A stretch of DNA of 64,000 bases from Bacteroidales bacterium (GTDB lineage: Bacteria; Bacteroidota; Bacteroidia; Bacteroidales; UBA932), in contig SUYX01000004.1 in NCBI GenBank assembly GCA_015060225.1, positions 1 through 64,000 on the forward strand. Reading direction: 5' to 3'. The translations under genes and the position numbers were made by a program. Positions 36,672-46,465 of the stretch are shown piece by piece. The stretch's first letter is position 1; each line of letters opens with the position of its first letter. A model generated the notes under the pieces. It saw only the letters and a program-made list of their open reading frames with translations, was not told the DNA's origin and ran no database searches.

Positions 36672-37397
36672 ATGAAGTTCCTTGACTCAAAAGAGAAAAA
36701 GACCGGATTCTATACCACAGTAATATTTCATCTGGTGGTACTTATAATATTTCTCCTCACTGCAATCCACGGGGTTGTGAGTGAGGAGACTTCTTTTGTA
36801 TTGGATTTCTCAAAACTGGAGGAACTGGAGGAGATAGCCAAGCAGGAGGAGCTGAAGGCGCAGGCAAGCAAGGAACTTGATGAGCTTCTCAGCGGTAGTG
36901 TTACCCCCAACCAGTACCGCAATGTGGCAGTTGACAGGTCAAACCAGCCCTTGAGGGATGACCGTTTCAAGAATCCCAACCAGGTTTATGACGAAGCCCG
37001 GGAACTGCAGAAGAAACTTGACGCATCCCGTGCAGCAGCACTCCGCGAACAGGGTAATGATGAGGACGCAGTTGCCTCAGGAGAGAATCTTCCCGACAGC
37101 AATGCCCCACAATACAAAGGGCCTTCTGTAATATCATACTCATTGGACGGAAGGAAGGCAATTTCCTTACCTGTGCCGGCATACAAATGCCAGGGTGGGG
37201 GAGATGTAAGCATCCGCATTACAGTAAACCGTAAAGGGTATGTAACTGCAGCAACCGTTATAAGTAATGTCTCATCCTCTGACGAATGCATTGTCCGTTC
37301 AGCCATTGATGCCGCAAAAAGGAGCCGTTTCCGCGCCTCTTCCACTGCTCCTGACAAACAGATTGGAGAAATAGTTTACCGCTTTATAGCGCAATAA
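36672..37397 (+). CDS. TonB-like protein without proline-rich linker
   Basis: This 241-residue protein has a short basic cytoplasmic N-terminus, one membrane helix (about 11-31), a charged helical region (EELEEIAKQEELKAQASKEL), a low-complexity linker, and a C-terminal TonB-like domain (about 165-241: GDVSIRITVNRKGYVTAATV...RSAIDAAKRSRFRAS). Typical TonB has a Pro/Lys-rich spacer; here it is missing. ATG 36672 is preferred to the upstream TTG. It follows asnS by 17 bases, away from the exbB cluster 5 kb earlier. Confidence 0.78.
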   Translation: MKFLDSKEKKTGFYTTVIFHLVVLIIFLLTAIHGVVSEETSFVLDFSKLEELEEIAKQEELKAQASKELDELLSGSVTPNQYRNVAVDRSNQPLRDDRFKNPNQVYDEARELQKKLDASRAAALREQGNDEDAVASGENLPDSNAPQYKGPSVISYSLDGRKAISLPVPAYKCQGGGDVSIRITVNRKGYVTAATVISNVSSSDECIVRSAIDAAKRSRFRASSTAPDKQIGEIVYRFIAQ

Positions 37398-37422
37398 AAA
37401 AGGTGGCTGATGCCACCTTTTT
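37396..37422. terminator. Bidirectional terminator between TonB-like gene and gltX
   Basis: The stem AAAAAGGTGGC / GCCACCTTTTT closes on TGAT, with A-run and T-run flanks on either side, between two convergent genes ending at 37397 and 37424. Confidence 0.88.
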
Positions 37423-37423
37423 G

Positions 37424-39022
37424 TTATACTGCCTTCTGGCCCGCTTCTATGCGGCGGAGGGCTTCTTCTTTTCCTACAAAGTAAATGATGTCTGCAATGC
37501 CCAAACCTTTTGCCTGGCCTACGAAGAAGAGGCGGAGGGTATTCATTACTGCTCCCATCTTCCACTCGTTTTCTTTGATGTATCCTGTAAGTTTCTCTTC
37601 TATTGCGTGTACGCAGTCGGCTTTTGGAGTGTCACCTGCAGTGGCAAACTCTTTAATGTCCATTGCCGCAATGAAGGCTTTTACTTTTTCAATTATTTCC
37701 ATTGTTTCAGGGGTGCAGAACTTCTTTACATCGTTTTCTGCATAGGCAGTAGGGGCAATGAAGAAGTAGCTGCAGATCTCCCAGAAATCGGCTACAAAGT
37801 GGGCCCTTTCCTTAATGAGGCCACAGAGTTGCTCTACAAATGCCACAGGATATTTCTCAACCTCTACACCTTTCTCCTTAAGGATAGGGATGAACTGCCG
37901 GGCCAACTGTGCATCTGTCTGTTTTCTCAGGTACTCCTGGTTGAACCATTTAGCCTTGTCGGCATTGAATCTTGCACCCGATTTTATTACCCTTTCAAGA
38001 GAGAAGGCCTGTACAAGCTCATCCATTGTAAAGAGTTCCTGCTCTGTGCCCGGGTTCCAGCCAAGGAGGGCAAGAAGGTTAATGAATGCCTCAGGGTAGT
38101 ATCCGTCCTCCCTGTAGCCGCGGCTCACCTCACCCTCTGCATTTACCCATCTCAATGGGAATACAGGGAATCCAAGGCGGTCGCCGTCGCGTTTGCTCAG
38201 TTTGCCTTTTCCGTCCGGTTTGAGCAGCAGTGAAAGGTGTGCAAAGCGAGGTTGGGTATCGGTCCATCCGAATGCCTTGTAAAGCAGATAATGCAAAGGA
38301 AGTGATGGAAGCCACTCCTCGCCGCGGATTACCTCGGTAATCTCCATAAGGTGGTCATCCACAATGTTTGCAAGGTGGTATGTAGGGAGTTCATCTGCCC
38401 TTTTCCACAGCACTTTGTCATCCAGGGTGTTTGTGTTCATCTCAATGTGGCCGCGGATGAGGTCGTCCATCTTTACAATTTCATTCTCAGGGTTCTTGAA
38501 ACGGATTGTCCAGTTGGTGGTGGTCTCAAGAAGTCTCTTCACCTCATCTTCAGGAAGGGTGAGGGAGTTCTTCATCTCCTTACGGGTCTGATAGTTGTAG
38601 ATGAAGTTCTGTTTTGCGGCCTCGGCCTCTTTCCTTTTGGCATCCAGTTCCTGTGCAGAATCAAATGCATAGTATGCGTAACCGTTTGCAATGAGCTGCT
38701 CGGCATACTGTCTGTAGATAGGTTTGCGCTGCGATTGCCTGTAAGGGGCATGCGGATGCCTTTCAGATGGGGTTTCAACTACATTGCCCTGAGCGTCCAC
38801 TCCCTCGTCGGGAATAATGCCGCACCAGTTCAATGAATCTATTATATACTTCTCTGCACCCGGTACAAATCTCTGTGAATCGGTGTCTTCTATACGGATG
38901 ATGAAGTCACCGCCCGCCTGCTTTGCGTAGAGGTAGTTGTACAAAGCGGTCCTTACGCCACCCATATGAAGGGGACCTGTAGGGCTTGGTGCAAATCTTA
39001 CTCTTCTTTTTCTCTCACTCAT
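37424..39022 (-). CDS. gltX: Glutamyl-tRNA synthetase
   Basis: This is a class I synthetase of 532 residues, somewhat longer than the usual 470-510. It has the HIGH-like motif APSPTGPLHMGG (11-22), a KMSKS-like KLSKRD in the middle, and a GWEWLPSLPLHYLL-like EWLPSLPLHYLLYKAFGW stretch. The all-helical anticodon-binding region forms the last third. The minus-strand -7 element TAAGTTTG at 39048-39055 suggests its own promoter, although it lies only 43 bases after ftsZ. Confidence 0.96.
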   Translation of the reverse strand: MSERKRRVRFAPSPTGPLHMGGVRTALYNYLYAKQAGGDFIIRIEDTDSQRFVPGAEKYIIDSLNWCGIIPDEGVDAQGNVVETPSERHPHAPYRQSQRKPIYRQYAEQLIANGYAYYAFDSAQELDAKRKEAEAAKQNFIYNYQTRKEMKNSLTLPEDEVKRLLETTTNWTIRFKNPENEIVKMDDLIRGHIEMNTNTLDDKVLWKRADELPTYHLANIVDDHLMEITEVIRGEEWLPSLPLHYLLYKAFGWTDTQPRFAHLSLLLKPDGKGKLSKRDGDRLGFPVFPLRWVNAEGEVSRGYREDGYYPEAFINLLALLGWNPGTEQELFTMDELVQAFSLERVIKSGARFNADKAKWFNQEYLRKQTDAQLARQFIPILKEKGVEVEKYPVAFVEQLCGLIKERAHFVADFWEICSYFFIAPTAYAENDVKKFCTPETMEIIEKVKAFIAAMDIKEFATAGDTPKADCVHAIEEKLTGYIKENEWKMGAVMNTLRLFFVGQAKGLGIADIIYFVGKEEALRRIEAGQKAV

Positions 39023-39047
39023 AATTGTATGTTTTTTAATTATGCTG

Positions 39048-39055
39048 CAAACTTA
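39048..39055 (-). promoter_or_regulatory. Bacteroidota -7 promoter element of gltX
   Basis: On the minus strand this reads TAAGTTTG, a full TAnnTTTG match, 26 bases upstream of the gltX start codon and just past the ftsZ stop. Confidence 0.5.
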
Positions 39056-39065
39056 CTGATTTTTT

Positions 39066-40493
39066 TTAGTCTTGAGTCTGGTGCAGGTATGAATTGTCTG
39101 TCAGCTGTTGGGTTCCCCCCACATCTTCCAGCTTCATCCTTCCTGCGCTTTGGGCAGGGGTGGAATCAGTTATTATTCCCGACAACTTTTTCTGCCTTCT
39201 TACATATGCAGGTACCCTCTCCAGTTCATTTATGTCATCACCGGCCTCAAGGATGAGGGCCGGTTTCCCCTCCGGCCTTACATATTGCTGTGTGGCCGGC
39301 CCCTCTTCCAGTACCCGATATTGCTGTTCTGCCGGGTTTGGTGCATCCTTTCTGGCAGCTGCAGGATGTGAATATTCCTCAGCAGTGTCTGTATCATTGA
39401 TTATTATTGTGTTGGAACCATATGAGCTTCTTACGCTGTCATATATTCCGCTTGAACTGAGCGGTATTGATGTCTCCTCGTTCTCATCCACATCAATCTG
39501 TGGCAGGTTGTTTACATCAAATCCTGTGGCAACAATGGTTACACTTATTTTCTTTCCTATACTTGGATCGTAAACCACACCTCTCTTGAACTTGTTTGCG
39601 GAGCCTCCGGTATAGCTTCTTACCTGATCCATAATCTGTGAGAGTTCTGCCATTGTAAGTCCGCCGTCTTCCTTGCTGGATGTGATGTTTACCAGCACAC
39701 CTTTTGCTGTGGTAAGGTCGCAATCATTCAGCAATGGTGAATCCAGGGCTTTCTGTACAGCATCAATAGCCCTGTCGGGACCTTCTGCCTCACCCATACC
39801 CATGATTGCCATTCCGCTGTCGTTCATCACCATCCTTACATCGGCAAAATCCACATTTATGAAACCGGGACGGTTGATGATGTCTGCAATACTCTTTACA
39901 GCTGTGCTCAACACCTCATCTGCCCTTGGGAATGCGTCAAATATTGTAAGTTCCCCAAATACCTTATACAGTTTCTGGTTGTCAATTATTAGGAGGCTGT
40001 CCACATGCTTTCTGAGCTCCCTTATACCCAATACGGCACGTTTGATGAACTCAGGACCTTCATCCCTGAACGGAAGGGTCACAACTGCCACTGTGAGTTT
40101 TCCCATCTCCTTTGCAACCTGTGCAATTACAGGGGCAGCACCTGTCCCGGTACCTCCACCCATACCTGCAGTAATGAAGACCATCTCTGTATTTCCCGAC
40201 AACGATTTCCTGATGTCGTCAATTGATTCTGTGGCAGCCTTGCGCCCTTTCTCGGGATCACATCCTGCACCAAGCCCTCGTGTGAGGTCTGAGCCAAGAC
40301 GCAATGTCTCGGGCACCTGGCTTATCTTAAGGGATTGGATATCGGTGTTGCATATCATGAACTCCACATCCTTTATTCCCTGACGGTACATCTCCGATAC
40401 GGCATTGCAACCGCCCCCTCCAACTCCAATTACTTTAATGATACTCTGGCTCATATCCCAGCCATCCGGTACCAGGCAATTCATCTCTTCCAT
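39066..40493 (-). CDS. ftsZ: Cell division protein FtsZ
   Basis: This tubulin-like GTPase forms the division ring. The 475 residues show VGVGGGGCNAV near the N-terminus, the GTP loop GGGTGTG (112-118), and T7-loop residues NVDFADVRMVM. A long variable linker follows. VPAYVRR about 42 residues from the end matches the peptide by which FtsZ binds FtsA, and the tail ends NSYLHQTQD, a Bacteroidota-type ending. It is the last gene of the division cluster, 3 bases after ftsA. Confidence 0.97.
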   Translation of the reverse strand: MEEMNCLVPDGWDMSQSIIKVIGVGGGGCNAVSEMYRQGIKDVEFMICNTDIQSLKISQVPETLRLGSDLTRGLGAGCDPEKGRKAATESIDDIRKSLSGNTEMVFITAGMGGGTGTGAAPVIAQVAKEMGKLTVAVVTLPFRDEGPEFIKRAVLGIRELRKHVDSLLIIDNQKLYKVFGELTIFDAFPRADEVLSTAVKSIADIINRPGFINVDFADVRMVMNDSGMAIMGMGEAEGPDRAIDAVQKALDSPLLNDCDLTTAKGVLVNITSSKEDGGLTMAELSQIMDQVRSYTGGSANKFKRGVVYDPSIGKKISVTIVATGFDVNNLPQIDVDENEETSIPLSSSGIYDSVRSSYGSNTIIINDTDTAEEYSHPAAARKDAPNPAEQQYRVLEEGPATQQYVRPEGKPALILEAGDDINELERVPAYVRRQKKLSGIITDSTPAQSAGRMKLEDVGGTQQLTDNSYLHQTQD

Positions 40494-40496
40494 ATG

Positions 40497-41834
40497 TTAA
40501 GCCTCGTTTTCGTTGAATACATCATCAGATTTGATTGAGTTGAAGAAGCTCTTGAAATTGAATCCGGATTTCCTCTTCACCTGAGGAGCCTCCTTTACTG
40601 CCTCCTGTGCCGGTGCAGCTTCAACTGCTACTGCCTCCTCCTCTTTGGCGTAATTTATAGGTGTGGTTGTGTTGTATCTTACACCCTCACGCTCCATTTT
40701 CTCAAAACCGGCAATAACCAGACCCACAGCTGTAGAGAGGGTTGGTCTCCCTACCTGTACATCGGCATCGCTGAACTCTCTTCCAGGACAGGCAAGTCTT
40801 GTGTCAAGACCTGTAACCATATTTGCAAATTGTCTCAAGTTGGCAATCTGTGACGAGCCGCCGGTTATGACAAGTCCTGCCTTAATCTTGTTCTTGTATC
40901 CGCTTTTCTCTATCTCATACATTGCTGCCTCAAGAATCTCTTCAACTCTTGCCTCTATGATTCCAGCTATATGTTTAAGGGAAATCTCTTTGTTCTCTCT
41001 CCCCCCTACACCAGGGATAATGACCCTCTTGTTCTCCTGAGCAAGGGAACTCATGCAAGAACCGTGGTCTCTCTTAAGTGTCTCTGCAATTTTGGAAGAT
41101 ACACCGCAGCCTTGCTTTACATCTTCTGTAATGCAGTTTCCGCCAAATGGGATAACGGCGGTATGTCTAATTATGTTGTCCTGTATGATGAGCAGGTCTG
41201 ATGTGCCGCCTCCAATATCAAGCATTGCAACACCAATCTCCCTCTCCTCGTCATCCAGTACAGCTTTGGCAGATGCAAGCGGCTCCAGTACAAGTTCCCT
41301 CAGCTTGAGGTTTGCCCTTGCAATTACATTATTGCTGAACTGTGCGGATGTCTTTTTGCCTATAAACAGCTTGAAATTTGAGAATATCTGCTTTCCAGAC
41401 ATTCCTACAGGTTCTGTTATCCCCATGAAGTCATCAATGATATATGACTGTGGAATTGCATGGAGAACTTCCTCACCTCCCTGACAGAATGTCCCGTACA
41501 TCTTTCTTGTTATGTTGTCAATCTCTTCGGTTGTAATGAGTTCGTCGGGATTCACCCTTATTGTCTGGTCTGTTCCCTGCTCACAACGGATGTTCTGGCC
41601 TGCAATTCCAACAAACACCTCGTTAATCTTCTCTCCTATGCTCTCTTCCACATTATGTATTACAGGTAGCATGGAGTCCAGTACTGACTGGATGTTTACA
41701 ACTTCGCCCCTGCTTACACCTTTTGACGGTGCCTCGCTCATGGCAATGATTTTGATTCCTGCTGCGGTCTTTTCCCCTACAAGACACACAACCTTGGTGG
41801 TTCCCAAGTCAATGGCTGCTATTAAGTTTCTCAT
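40497..41834 (-). CDS. ftsA: Cell division protein FtsA
   Basis: This actin-like protein tethers FtsZ to the membrane. The 445-residue sequence includes IDLGTTKVVCLVGE (phosphate 1), the 1C domain, AMLDIGGGTSDLLI (phosphate 2), GLVITGGSSQI (adenosine site), and a C-terminal amphipathic-helix candidate (KSGFNFKSFFNSIK), behind a variable linker. It is 12 bases after ftsQ and 3 before ftsZ. Confidence 0.96.
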   Translation of the reverse strand: MRNLIAAIDLGTTKVVCLVGEKTAAGIKIIAMSEAPSKGVSRGEVVNIQSVLDSMLPVIHNVEESIGEKINEVFVGIAGQNIRCEQGTDQTIRVNPDELITTEEIDNITRKMYGTFCQGGEEVLHAIPQSYIIDDFMGITEPVGMSGKQIFSNFKLFIGKKTSAQFSNNVIARANLKLRELVLEPLASAKAVLDDEEREIGVAMLDIGGGTSDLLIIQDNIIRHTAVIPFGGNCITEDVKQGCGVSSKIAETLKRDHGSCMSSLAQENKRVIIPGVGGRENKEISLKHIAGIIEARVEEILEAAMYEIEKSGYKNKIKAGLVITGGSSQIANLRQFANMVTGLDTRLACPGREFSDADVQVGRPTLSTAVGLVIAGFEKMEREGVRYNTTTPINYAKEEEAVAVEAAPAQEAVKEAPQVKRKSGFNFKSFFNSIKSDDVFNENEA

Positions 41835-41846
41835 GACACAAAGAGA

Positions 41847-42650
41847 TTATTGATTGTTCTTTTTCTTGTTTAATTTGCAAATTATCTGGTCTTTATATTT
41901 AAGGTTCACACTGCTGTACTTTTCCCACCCCTCTGCCGGTACAATGTTCTTGTAGAAAGTGTACAGCTTGTTGAACTTGGTATCAATATCATTAAGGTCT
42001 CCAAATACTATCTTGTGCTCTCCCACACGGGGGGTAAGGATTATATCACCGTTGGCCTCTACATAGATGTGTTCTATCTGTGCGCTCCAGAACGGATCAT
42101 TGCTCATATAGTTGCCCAATTCAAGCACTTTCCCCATCCAGTTGCCGTCATCTTCAAGTGCCATTCCCCTATGGTCTGCATTGAGGGTGAAAGGGATATG
42201 TCCGCTCACAATTGGCACATACGAGGTGAATGTAGGTACCAGAGGAAATATATATTGGGTTTCATCTACATAAAATCCCCCGTTTTCGCCCTGTATCCTC
42301 AGGACAGGTTTTCTCTGAGTGATGTTTATCTGCAGTCTCCCTTCTCTGGTGATGCTTACCTGCGATTCCCTTATGGCGTTCCTCTGGTCCAGAAGTTTCT
42401 CTATCAGATGGGTGTTTATCTCTCCTACAGGCTGGCCTATGCTCTTTCCTGCAAATCCCTCTATAATTTCCAGCACCTCGTTCTTTGTCACAAACCTGTT
42501 CTGTGCACTGTCCAGCAGAGTGATATTCACCTCGCGGCACAATGCGGCAGGCATATTGGTGCTGTACAACTTCTGGGCAAAGAAGAAATACGCGCCAATT
42601 GCTCCCAGTACAAGGATTACTGCAAACGATATGAGAATCTTCCTGAACAT
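41847..42650 (-). CDS. ftsQ: Cell division protein FtsQ/DivIB
   Basis: This 267-residue single-pass membrane protein (helix about 5-27) has a periplasmic POTRA-like region (FVTKNEVLEIIEGFAG...RESQVSITREGRLQINITQRKPV) and a beta-domain. It links FtsL and associated proteins to the septal synthase. Sequence conservation is low as usual, and identity rests mainly on architecture and on its place between murC and ftsA. It starts directly after the murC stop. Confidence 0.88.
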   Translation of the reverse strand: MFRKILISFAVILVLGAIGAYFFFAQKLYSTNMPAALCREVNITLLDSAQNRFVTKNEVLEIIEGFAGKSIGQPVGEINTHLIEKLLDQRNAIRESQVSITREGRLQINITQRKPVLRIQGENGGFYVDETQYIFPLVPTFTSYVPIVSGHIPFTLNADHRGMALEDDGNWMGKVLELGNYMSNDPFWSAQIEHIYVEANGDIILTPRVGEHKIVFGDLNDIDTKFNKLYTFYKNIVPAEGWEKYSSVNLKYKDQIICKLNKKKNNQ

Positions 42651-44039
42651 TTACAACCTTTCCTCCAATATTTTGCCTATTGGTGCAATCAGCCTGTCTA
42701 TGTCCCCTGCACCAAAGGTTACGAGTATATCCACCTCTTTATCCTTGAGGTAATCCAGAACTTCCTCCTTCTTGAGAAGGACCTTCTCAGCTATTGTTAC
42801 TTTGTCATAGATGATTTGCGAAGTAACCCCTTCTATAGGGAGTTCCCTGGCAGGGTATATGTCAAGCAATATGAGCCTGTCAAGCATACTCAGGCTTTGT
42901 GCGAATTCTGCTGCAAAATCCCTGGTCCTTGTGTACAGGTGCGGCTGGAATATAGCAGTTATATTTCTCCCCGGGAATATCTCCCTCATTGAGCTTATAG
43001 CTGAACTCAATTCTCTGGGATGATGCGCATAGTCATCTATATATGTAAGTGCGGGAGTGTTGATATGGATATCAAATCTTCTCTCAACCCCCTGGAATGC
43101 TGCAAGGGCCTCCTTTACCTCCATTGGTTCCAGCCCCCCTACGAGGGCAGCAGCTGCGGCAGCAATTCCGTTCTCCACATTTACCCATCCCGGAGTACCT
43201 ACGGTGTATCCTTCCATTTTGCCGGCCTTGACCTTTGTGCCGTAAATGGTGGTATATTCAGGCCAGTTGAGGGTAAACCTTGTGTATCCCCCTTCAATTG
43301 TCTCCATATCGGTAGGATAGAAGTCGGCCTTTTCTGAGTATGAGTAGGTGAATATCCTGCTCTTTACTTTGCCAAGATCTATCTCAACACCCTTCTTGAG
43401 TATCAGGGCTCCATCTTCCTTTATTTGTGAGGCAAACTCTGCAAAAGCCTCCCTTATGGTGTTCACGTCACCGTAAATGTCAAGATGGTCTGCATCTGTT
43501 GAGGTTATTATTGCCACATGCGGGAACAATTGCAGGAATGAACGGTCAAATTCATCAGCCTCAGCTACAAGTACCTGATTTTTGCTCAACAGCAGGTTTG
43601 TCCGGTAGTTTTTTGATATTCCTCCCAAAAATGCCGAGCATCCTTTCCCCGAGTGGGTGAAAAGGTGGGCAAGCATTGTACTTGTTGTGGTTTTGCCATG
43701 TGTTCCTGCAACTCCAAGGCATTTCTGTACAGATGCTATCTCTCCCAGAGCCCTTGAGCGCTTTATAAGCCTGTAACCTTTTTCCTGAGCATATACCAGC
43801 TCCTCCATATCTGCCGGTATTGCCGGTGTGTATATGACAAGTGTCTGCTCCACCTCTTTTGGTAGAGCTTCAATGGATGGTGTGTAGTGGATCTCTATAC
43901 CCTCCTCCTCAAGCTTCTGTGTCAGTTTACTTGGGGTACGGTCGTATCCGCTCACCTTGTATCCTGCGTGGTTATAGTAACGGGCTATTGCGCTCATTCC
44001 TATACCTCCTATACCTATAAAATATACACTATTCATCAT
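42651..44039 (-). CDS. murC: UDP-N-acetylmuramate--L-alanine ligase
   Basis: It adds L-alanine to UDP-MurNAc, the first step of the peptide stem. The 462-residue protein starts MMNSVYFIGIGGIGMSAIA and has the ATP loop GVAGTHGKTTTSTM, EADEFDRSF, and DDYAHHPREL. The ATG at 44039 overlaps the murG stop as ATGA; an in-frame ATG nine codons upstream lies inside murG and lacks homology to the family N-terminus. ftsQ follows without a gap. Confidence 0.96.
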   Translation of the reverse strand: MMNSVYFIGIGGIGMSAIARYYNHAGYKVSGYDRTPSKLTQKLEEEGIEIHYTPSIEALPKEVEQTLVIYTPAIPADMEELVYAQEKGYRLIKRSRALGEIASVQKCLGVAGTHGKTTTSTMLAHLFTHSGKGCSAFLGGISKNYRTNLLLSKNQVLVAEADEFDRSFLQLFPHVAIITSTDADHLDIYGDVNTIREAFAEFASQIKEDGALILKKGVEIDLGKVKSRIFTYSYSEKADFYPTDMETIEGGYTRFTLNWPEYTTIYGTKVKAGKMEGYTVGTPGWVNVENGIAAAAAALVGGLEPMEVKEALAAFQGVERRFDIHINTPALTYIDDYAHHPRELSSAISSMREIFPGRNITAIFQPHLYTRTRDFAAEFAQSLSMLDRLILLDIYPARELPIEGVTSQIIYDKVTIAEKVLLKKEEVLDYLKDKEVDILVTFGAGDIDRLIAPIGKILEERL

Positions 44040-45166
44040 ATCTGTTTTTCTGCAAGTTTCAGGCACTCATGTGCTATTGTGGCGGCAGCATCCTTTTTTG
44101 CCAGCTTTTCAATGTTCACCTCCAGCTCTTTTATTTTGTCGGGCTGTGCAAGAAGTTTTTCAAGGCAAGGGAGAAGTTCCTCCTTTGCGGCAGCATCCTT
44201 TATGATCAATGCTGCATTTTTGTTTACCAATGCCATTGCATTGTGCGTCTGATGGTCTTCTGCCACTACAGGTGACGGAACAAAAACAGTACATTTGCCT
44301 GCGACGCACAATTCTGATATTGTGCCTGCTCCGGCACGGCTTACAACTACATCTGCTATGGCATATGCAAGGTCCATCCTCTGTATGAAATCGGAGAAGA
44401 ATATGTTTCCGTTCTCTTTTCCCTTCATGAAGGAGTCAATCTCTTCCTTGTATATTTTTCCATGTTGCCATATTACCTGGCAGTTGCTCTCTTCTGAAAA
44501 CATCTTCCCCTCAGAAATGGCTTTCTGCATACATTCATTGAGGGTACGGCATCCAAGGCTTCCTCCAACCACAAAAATGGTTTTTTTGTCGGGAGAAAGG
44601 TTATAGTATCTGTATCCTTCTCCCTTTTGCTCAGGTGTTGCCTTTGTGATGTCTTTTCTTATGGGGTTTCCTGTATTCAGGATCCTGTCGGCAGGGAAGA
44701 ACCTCTCCATGCCGTCATATGCCACGCATATCTTGCTTGCGTTTTTTGCATTCTTTCTGTTTACAAGTCCTGCAAAGGAGTTCTGTTCCTGCAGCAGTAC
44801 AGGAATCTCCATACCGGCTGCCGCGCCAACTATGGCTGCGCTTGCATAACCTCCCACACCTACAATAAGGTGGGGCTTGAACTCCTTTATTATCCTCCTG
44901 GCAATCCGTTTGCATTTGAGGTAATCCAATGCAACGGAGATGTTGGACGGCGAGTAAAGAGGGCGTTTGAGACCCCTTGCAGGTATACCCTTTATGGCGT
45001 ATCCTGCGGCAGGTACTTTTTCCATCTCCATTTTGCCCAAAGCACCTACAAACAGTATTTCTGCATCAGGCCTTGCCTCCTTTATTGAATTGGCAATGGA
45101 TATGGCAGGGAATATATGTCCCCCTGTACCTCCTCCGCTTATTATTACTCTCAATTGCTTTTTCAT
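44036..45166 (-). CDS. murG: UDP-N-acetylglucosamine--undecaprenyl-pyrophosphoryl-MurNAc-pentapeptide transferase
   Basis: It makes lipid II from lipid I at the cytoplasmic face of the membrane. The 376 residues form a GT-B fold with the GGGTGGHIFPA loop, GVGGYASAAIV, GGSLGCRTLN, and SRAGAGTISEL with FVPSPVVAEDHQ, all MurG hallmarks. It is joined to ftsW by 6 bases and overlaps murC by 4. Confidence 0.96.
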   Translation of the reverse strand: MKKQLRVIISGGGTGGHIFPAISIANSIKEARPDAEILFVGALGKMEMEKVPAAGYAIKGIPARGLKRPLYSPSNISVALDYLKCKRIARRIIKEFKPHLIVGVGGYASAAIVGAAAGMEIPVLLQEQNSFAGLVNRKNAKNASKICVAYDGMERFFPADRILNTGNPIRKDITKATPEQKGEGYRYYNLSPDKKTIFVVGGSLGCRTLNECMQKAISEGKMFSEESNCQVIWQHGKIYKEEIDSFMKGKENGNIFFSDFIQRMDLAYAIADVVVSRAGAGTISELCVAGKCTVFVPSPVVAEDHQTHNAMALVNKNAALIIKDAAAKEELLPCLEKLLAQPDKIKELEVNIEKLAKKDAAATIAHECLKLAEKQI

Positions 45167-45172
45167 AATCTG

Positions 45173-46462
45173 TTATTTGAACTGGTCGCCAGGACCCATT
45201 ATTTCGTACTCTTTCTCTTCTTCCTTGTTTTTTGCAGTTTCTGCGGTTTGTGCAGGTATCCCGGCATCTGCGCCGGCCGCTGCTGCCTGGAGTTTCTTCT
45301 TCTGTGATGTTACATCAATTGTACGGCTTACTGAGAGGATTATTCCAAATGCACAGCTCAAAATTACAAGTGATGTACCTCCAAGGCTCAAAAGCGGCAG
45401 TGTATGTCCGGTTACCGGGAGGTATCCCACATTTACAAGTATATGGAGCGTAGCCTGTACCGTTATCAGAAGTCCCAGACCGGCTACCGTTAGTGCAGTG
45501 AACACTTTGGTACAGTTCTTTACCAGTATTATGCACCGGAACAGGAACCACAGGTAGAGCAGTATCACCCCTATTCCCCCTGCCATGCCGTACTCCTCAA
45601 TAATAATTGTAAAGATGTAATCCGAGTAAGGGTGGGGGAGGAAGTAGCGTTGGGTACTTTTCCCGGGGCCTTTCCCTATTATTCCCACTGATGAGATGGC
45701 CACTTTTGCCATATCTGCCTGGTAGGTCTTGTCCGCCTCCTTCTGTCTCTCTTCTGCACTCAGTTCTTCTGAAATCTCTGTTTCAGATACAAATTTTGTA
45801 ATTCTGCTCAATGCTGTATCAAGTCTGGTAAAGAGGGTAAGACCTGCCATGTGGAGCAGCACAATAACCAGCAGAGCCCCACCTGCTATGCCTCCGGCCT
45901 TGAATATGTAGTTCCACTTTACCCCTGCTATCACCAGCATCATAAGGCTTATCATACCAACAAACAAAGCTGCTGATACACTTCCTATAAGGATAAGTAC
46001 ACATGTTATTCCAACCGGCGCCACAATCCTTATAAGGAACTCCTTGAATGTCTCCATACGGGAGACTTCCAGGGCCCGTGCCAGGTAGAGTACAACTGCA
46101 ATCTTGGCCATTTCCGTAGGCTGGAATGTTGTGAATCCAAGGTTTATCCACCTTTTTGCACCGTTTATCTCAACACCTATTACAGGTGTGAGAGCCAGAA
46201 GTACAATACTTGCAAGGAGCGCTATATTGGCCAGTCCCCTGTACCATCCCAACGGTATCTTGTAGCATATGTATAGGGCAACAAGCCCCATGAATACAAA
46301 TTGTATCTGTTTGATGAGGAAGGCAAAGTTGGTTGTCTTCTCCTTGTATGCCAAAGAACTGCTGGAAGAGTAGATAAGGGCAATGGAGATAAGTGACAGC
46401 AGGAATACCACTGTCCAGATAACTTTATCACCATTCAGTCTGCTCAATATAGACTTTTCCAT
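45173..46462 (-). CDS. ftsW: Septal peptidoglycan polymerase FtsW
   Basis: This SEDS-family glycosyltransferase polymerises lipid II at the septum with the partner PBP FtsI. The 429 residues have about ten membrane segments. Family marks are NGAKRWINLGFTTFQPTEMAKI, the loop ending QRYFLPHPYSDYIFTIIIEEYG (with the conserved Asp), and GHTLPLLSLGGTSLV. Its place next to ftsI and murG supports FtsW rather than RodA. Confidence 0.94.
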   Translation of the reverse strand: MEKSILSRLNGDKVIWTVVFLLSLISIALIYSSSSSLAYKEKTTNFAFLIKQIQFVFMGLVALYICYKIPLGWYRGLANIALLASIVLLALTPVIGVEINGAKRWINLGFTTFQPTEMAKIAVVLYLARALEVSRMETFKEFLIRIVAPVGITCVLILIGSVSAALFVGMISLMMLVIAGVKWNYIFKAGGIAGGALLVIVLLHMAGLTLFTRLDTALSRITKFVSETEISEELSAEERQKEADKTYQADMAKVAISSVGIIGKGPGKSTQRYFLPHPYSDYIFTIIIEEYGMAGGIGVILLYLWFLFRCIILVKNCTKVFTALTVAGLGLLITVQATLHILVNVGYLPVTGHTLPLLSLGGTSLVILSCAFGIILSVSRTIDVTSQKKKLQAAAAGADAGIPAQTAETAKNKEEEKEYEIMGPGDQFK

Positions 46463-46465
46463 ATC

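Noticed and set aside
37403-38233. A 276-codon plus-strand open frame antisense to gltX
   Set aside because: It is a shadow of gltX, Cys/Phe/Leu-rich without domain signature, and begins at the bidirectional terminator.
42015-42992. A 325-codon plus-strand open frame across ftsQ and murC
   Set aside because: Both minus-strand genes are strongly supported by motifs; the opposite frame has no conserved features and no promoter or start context.
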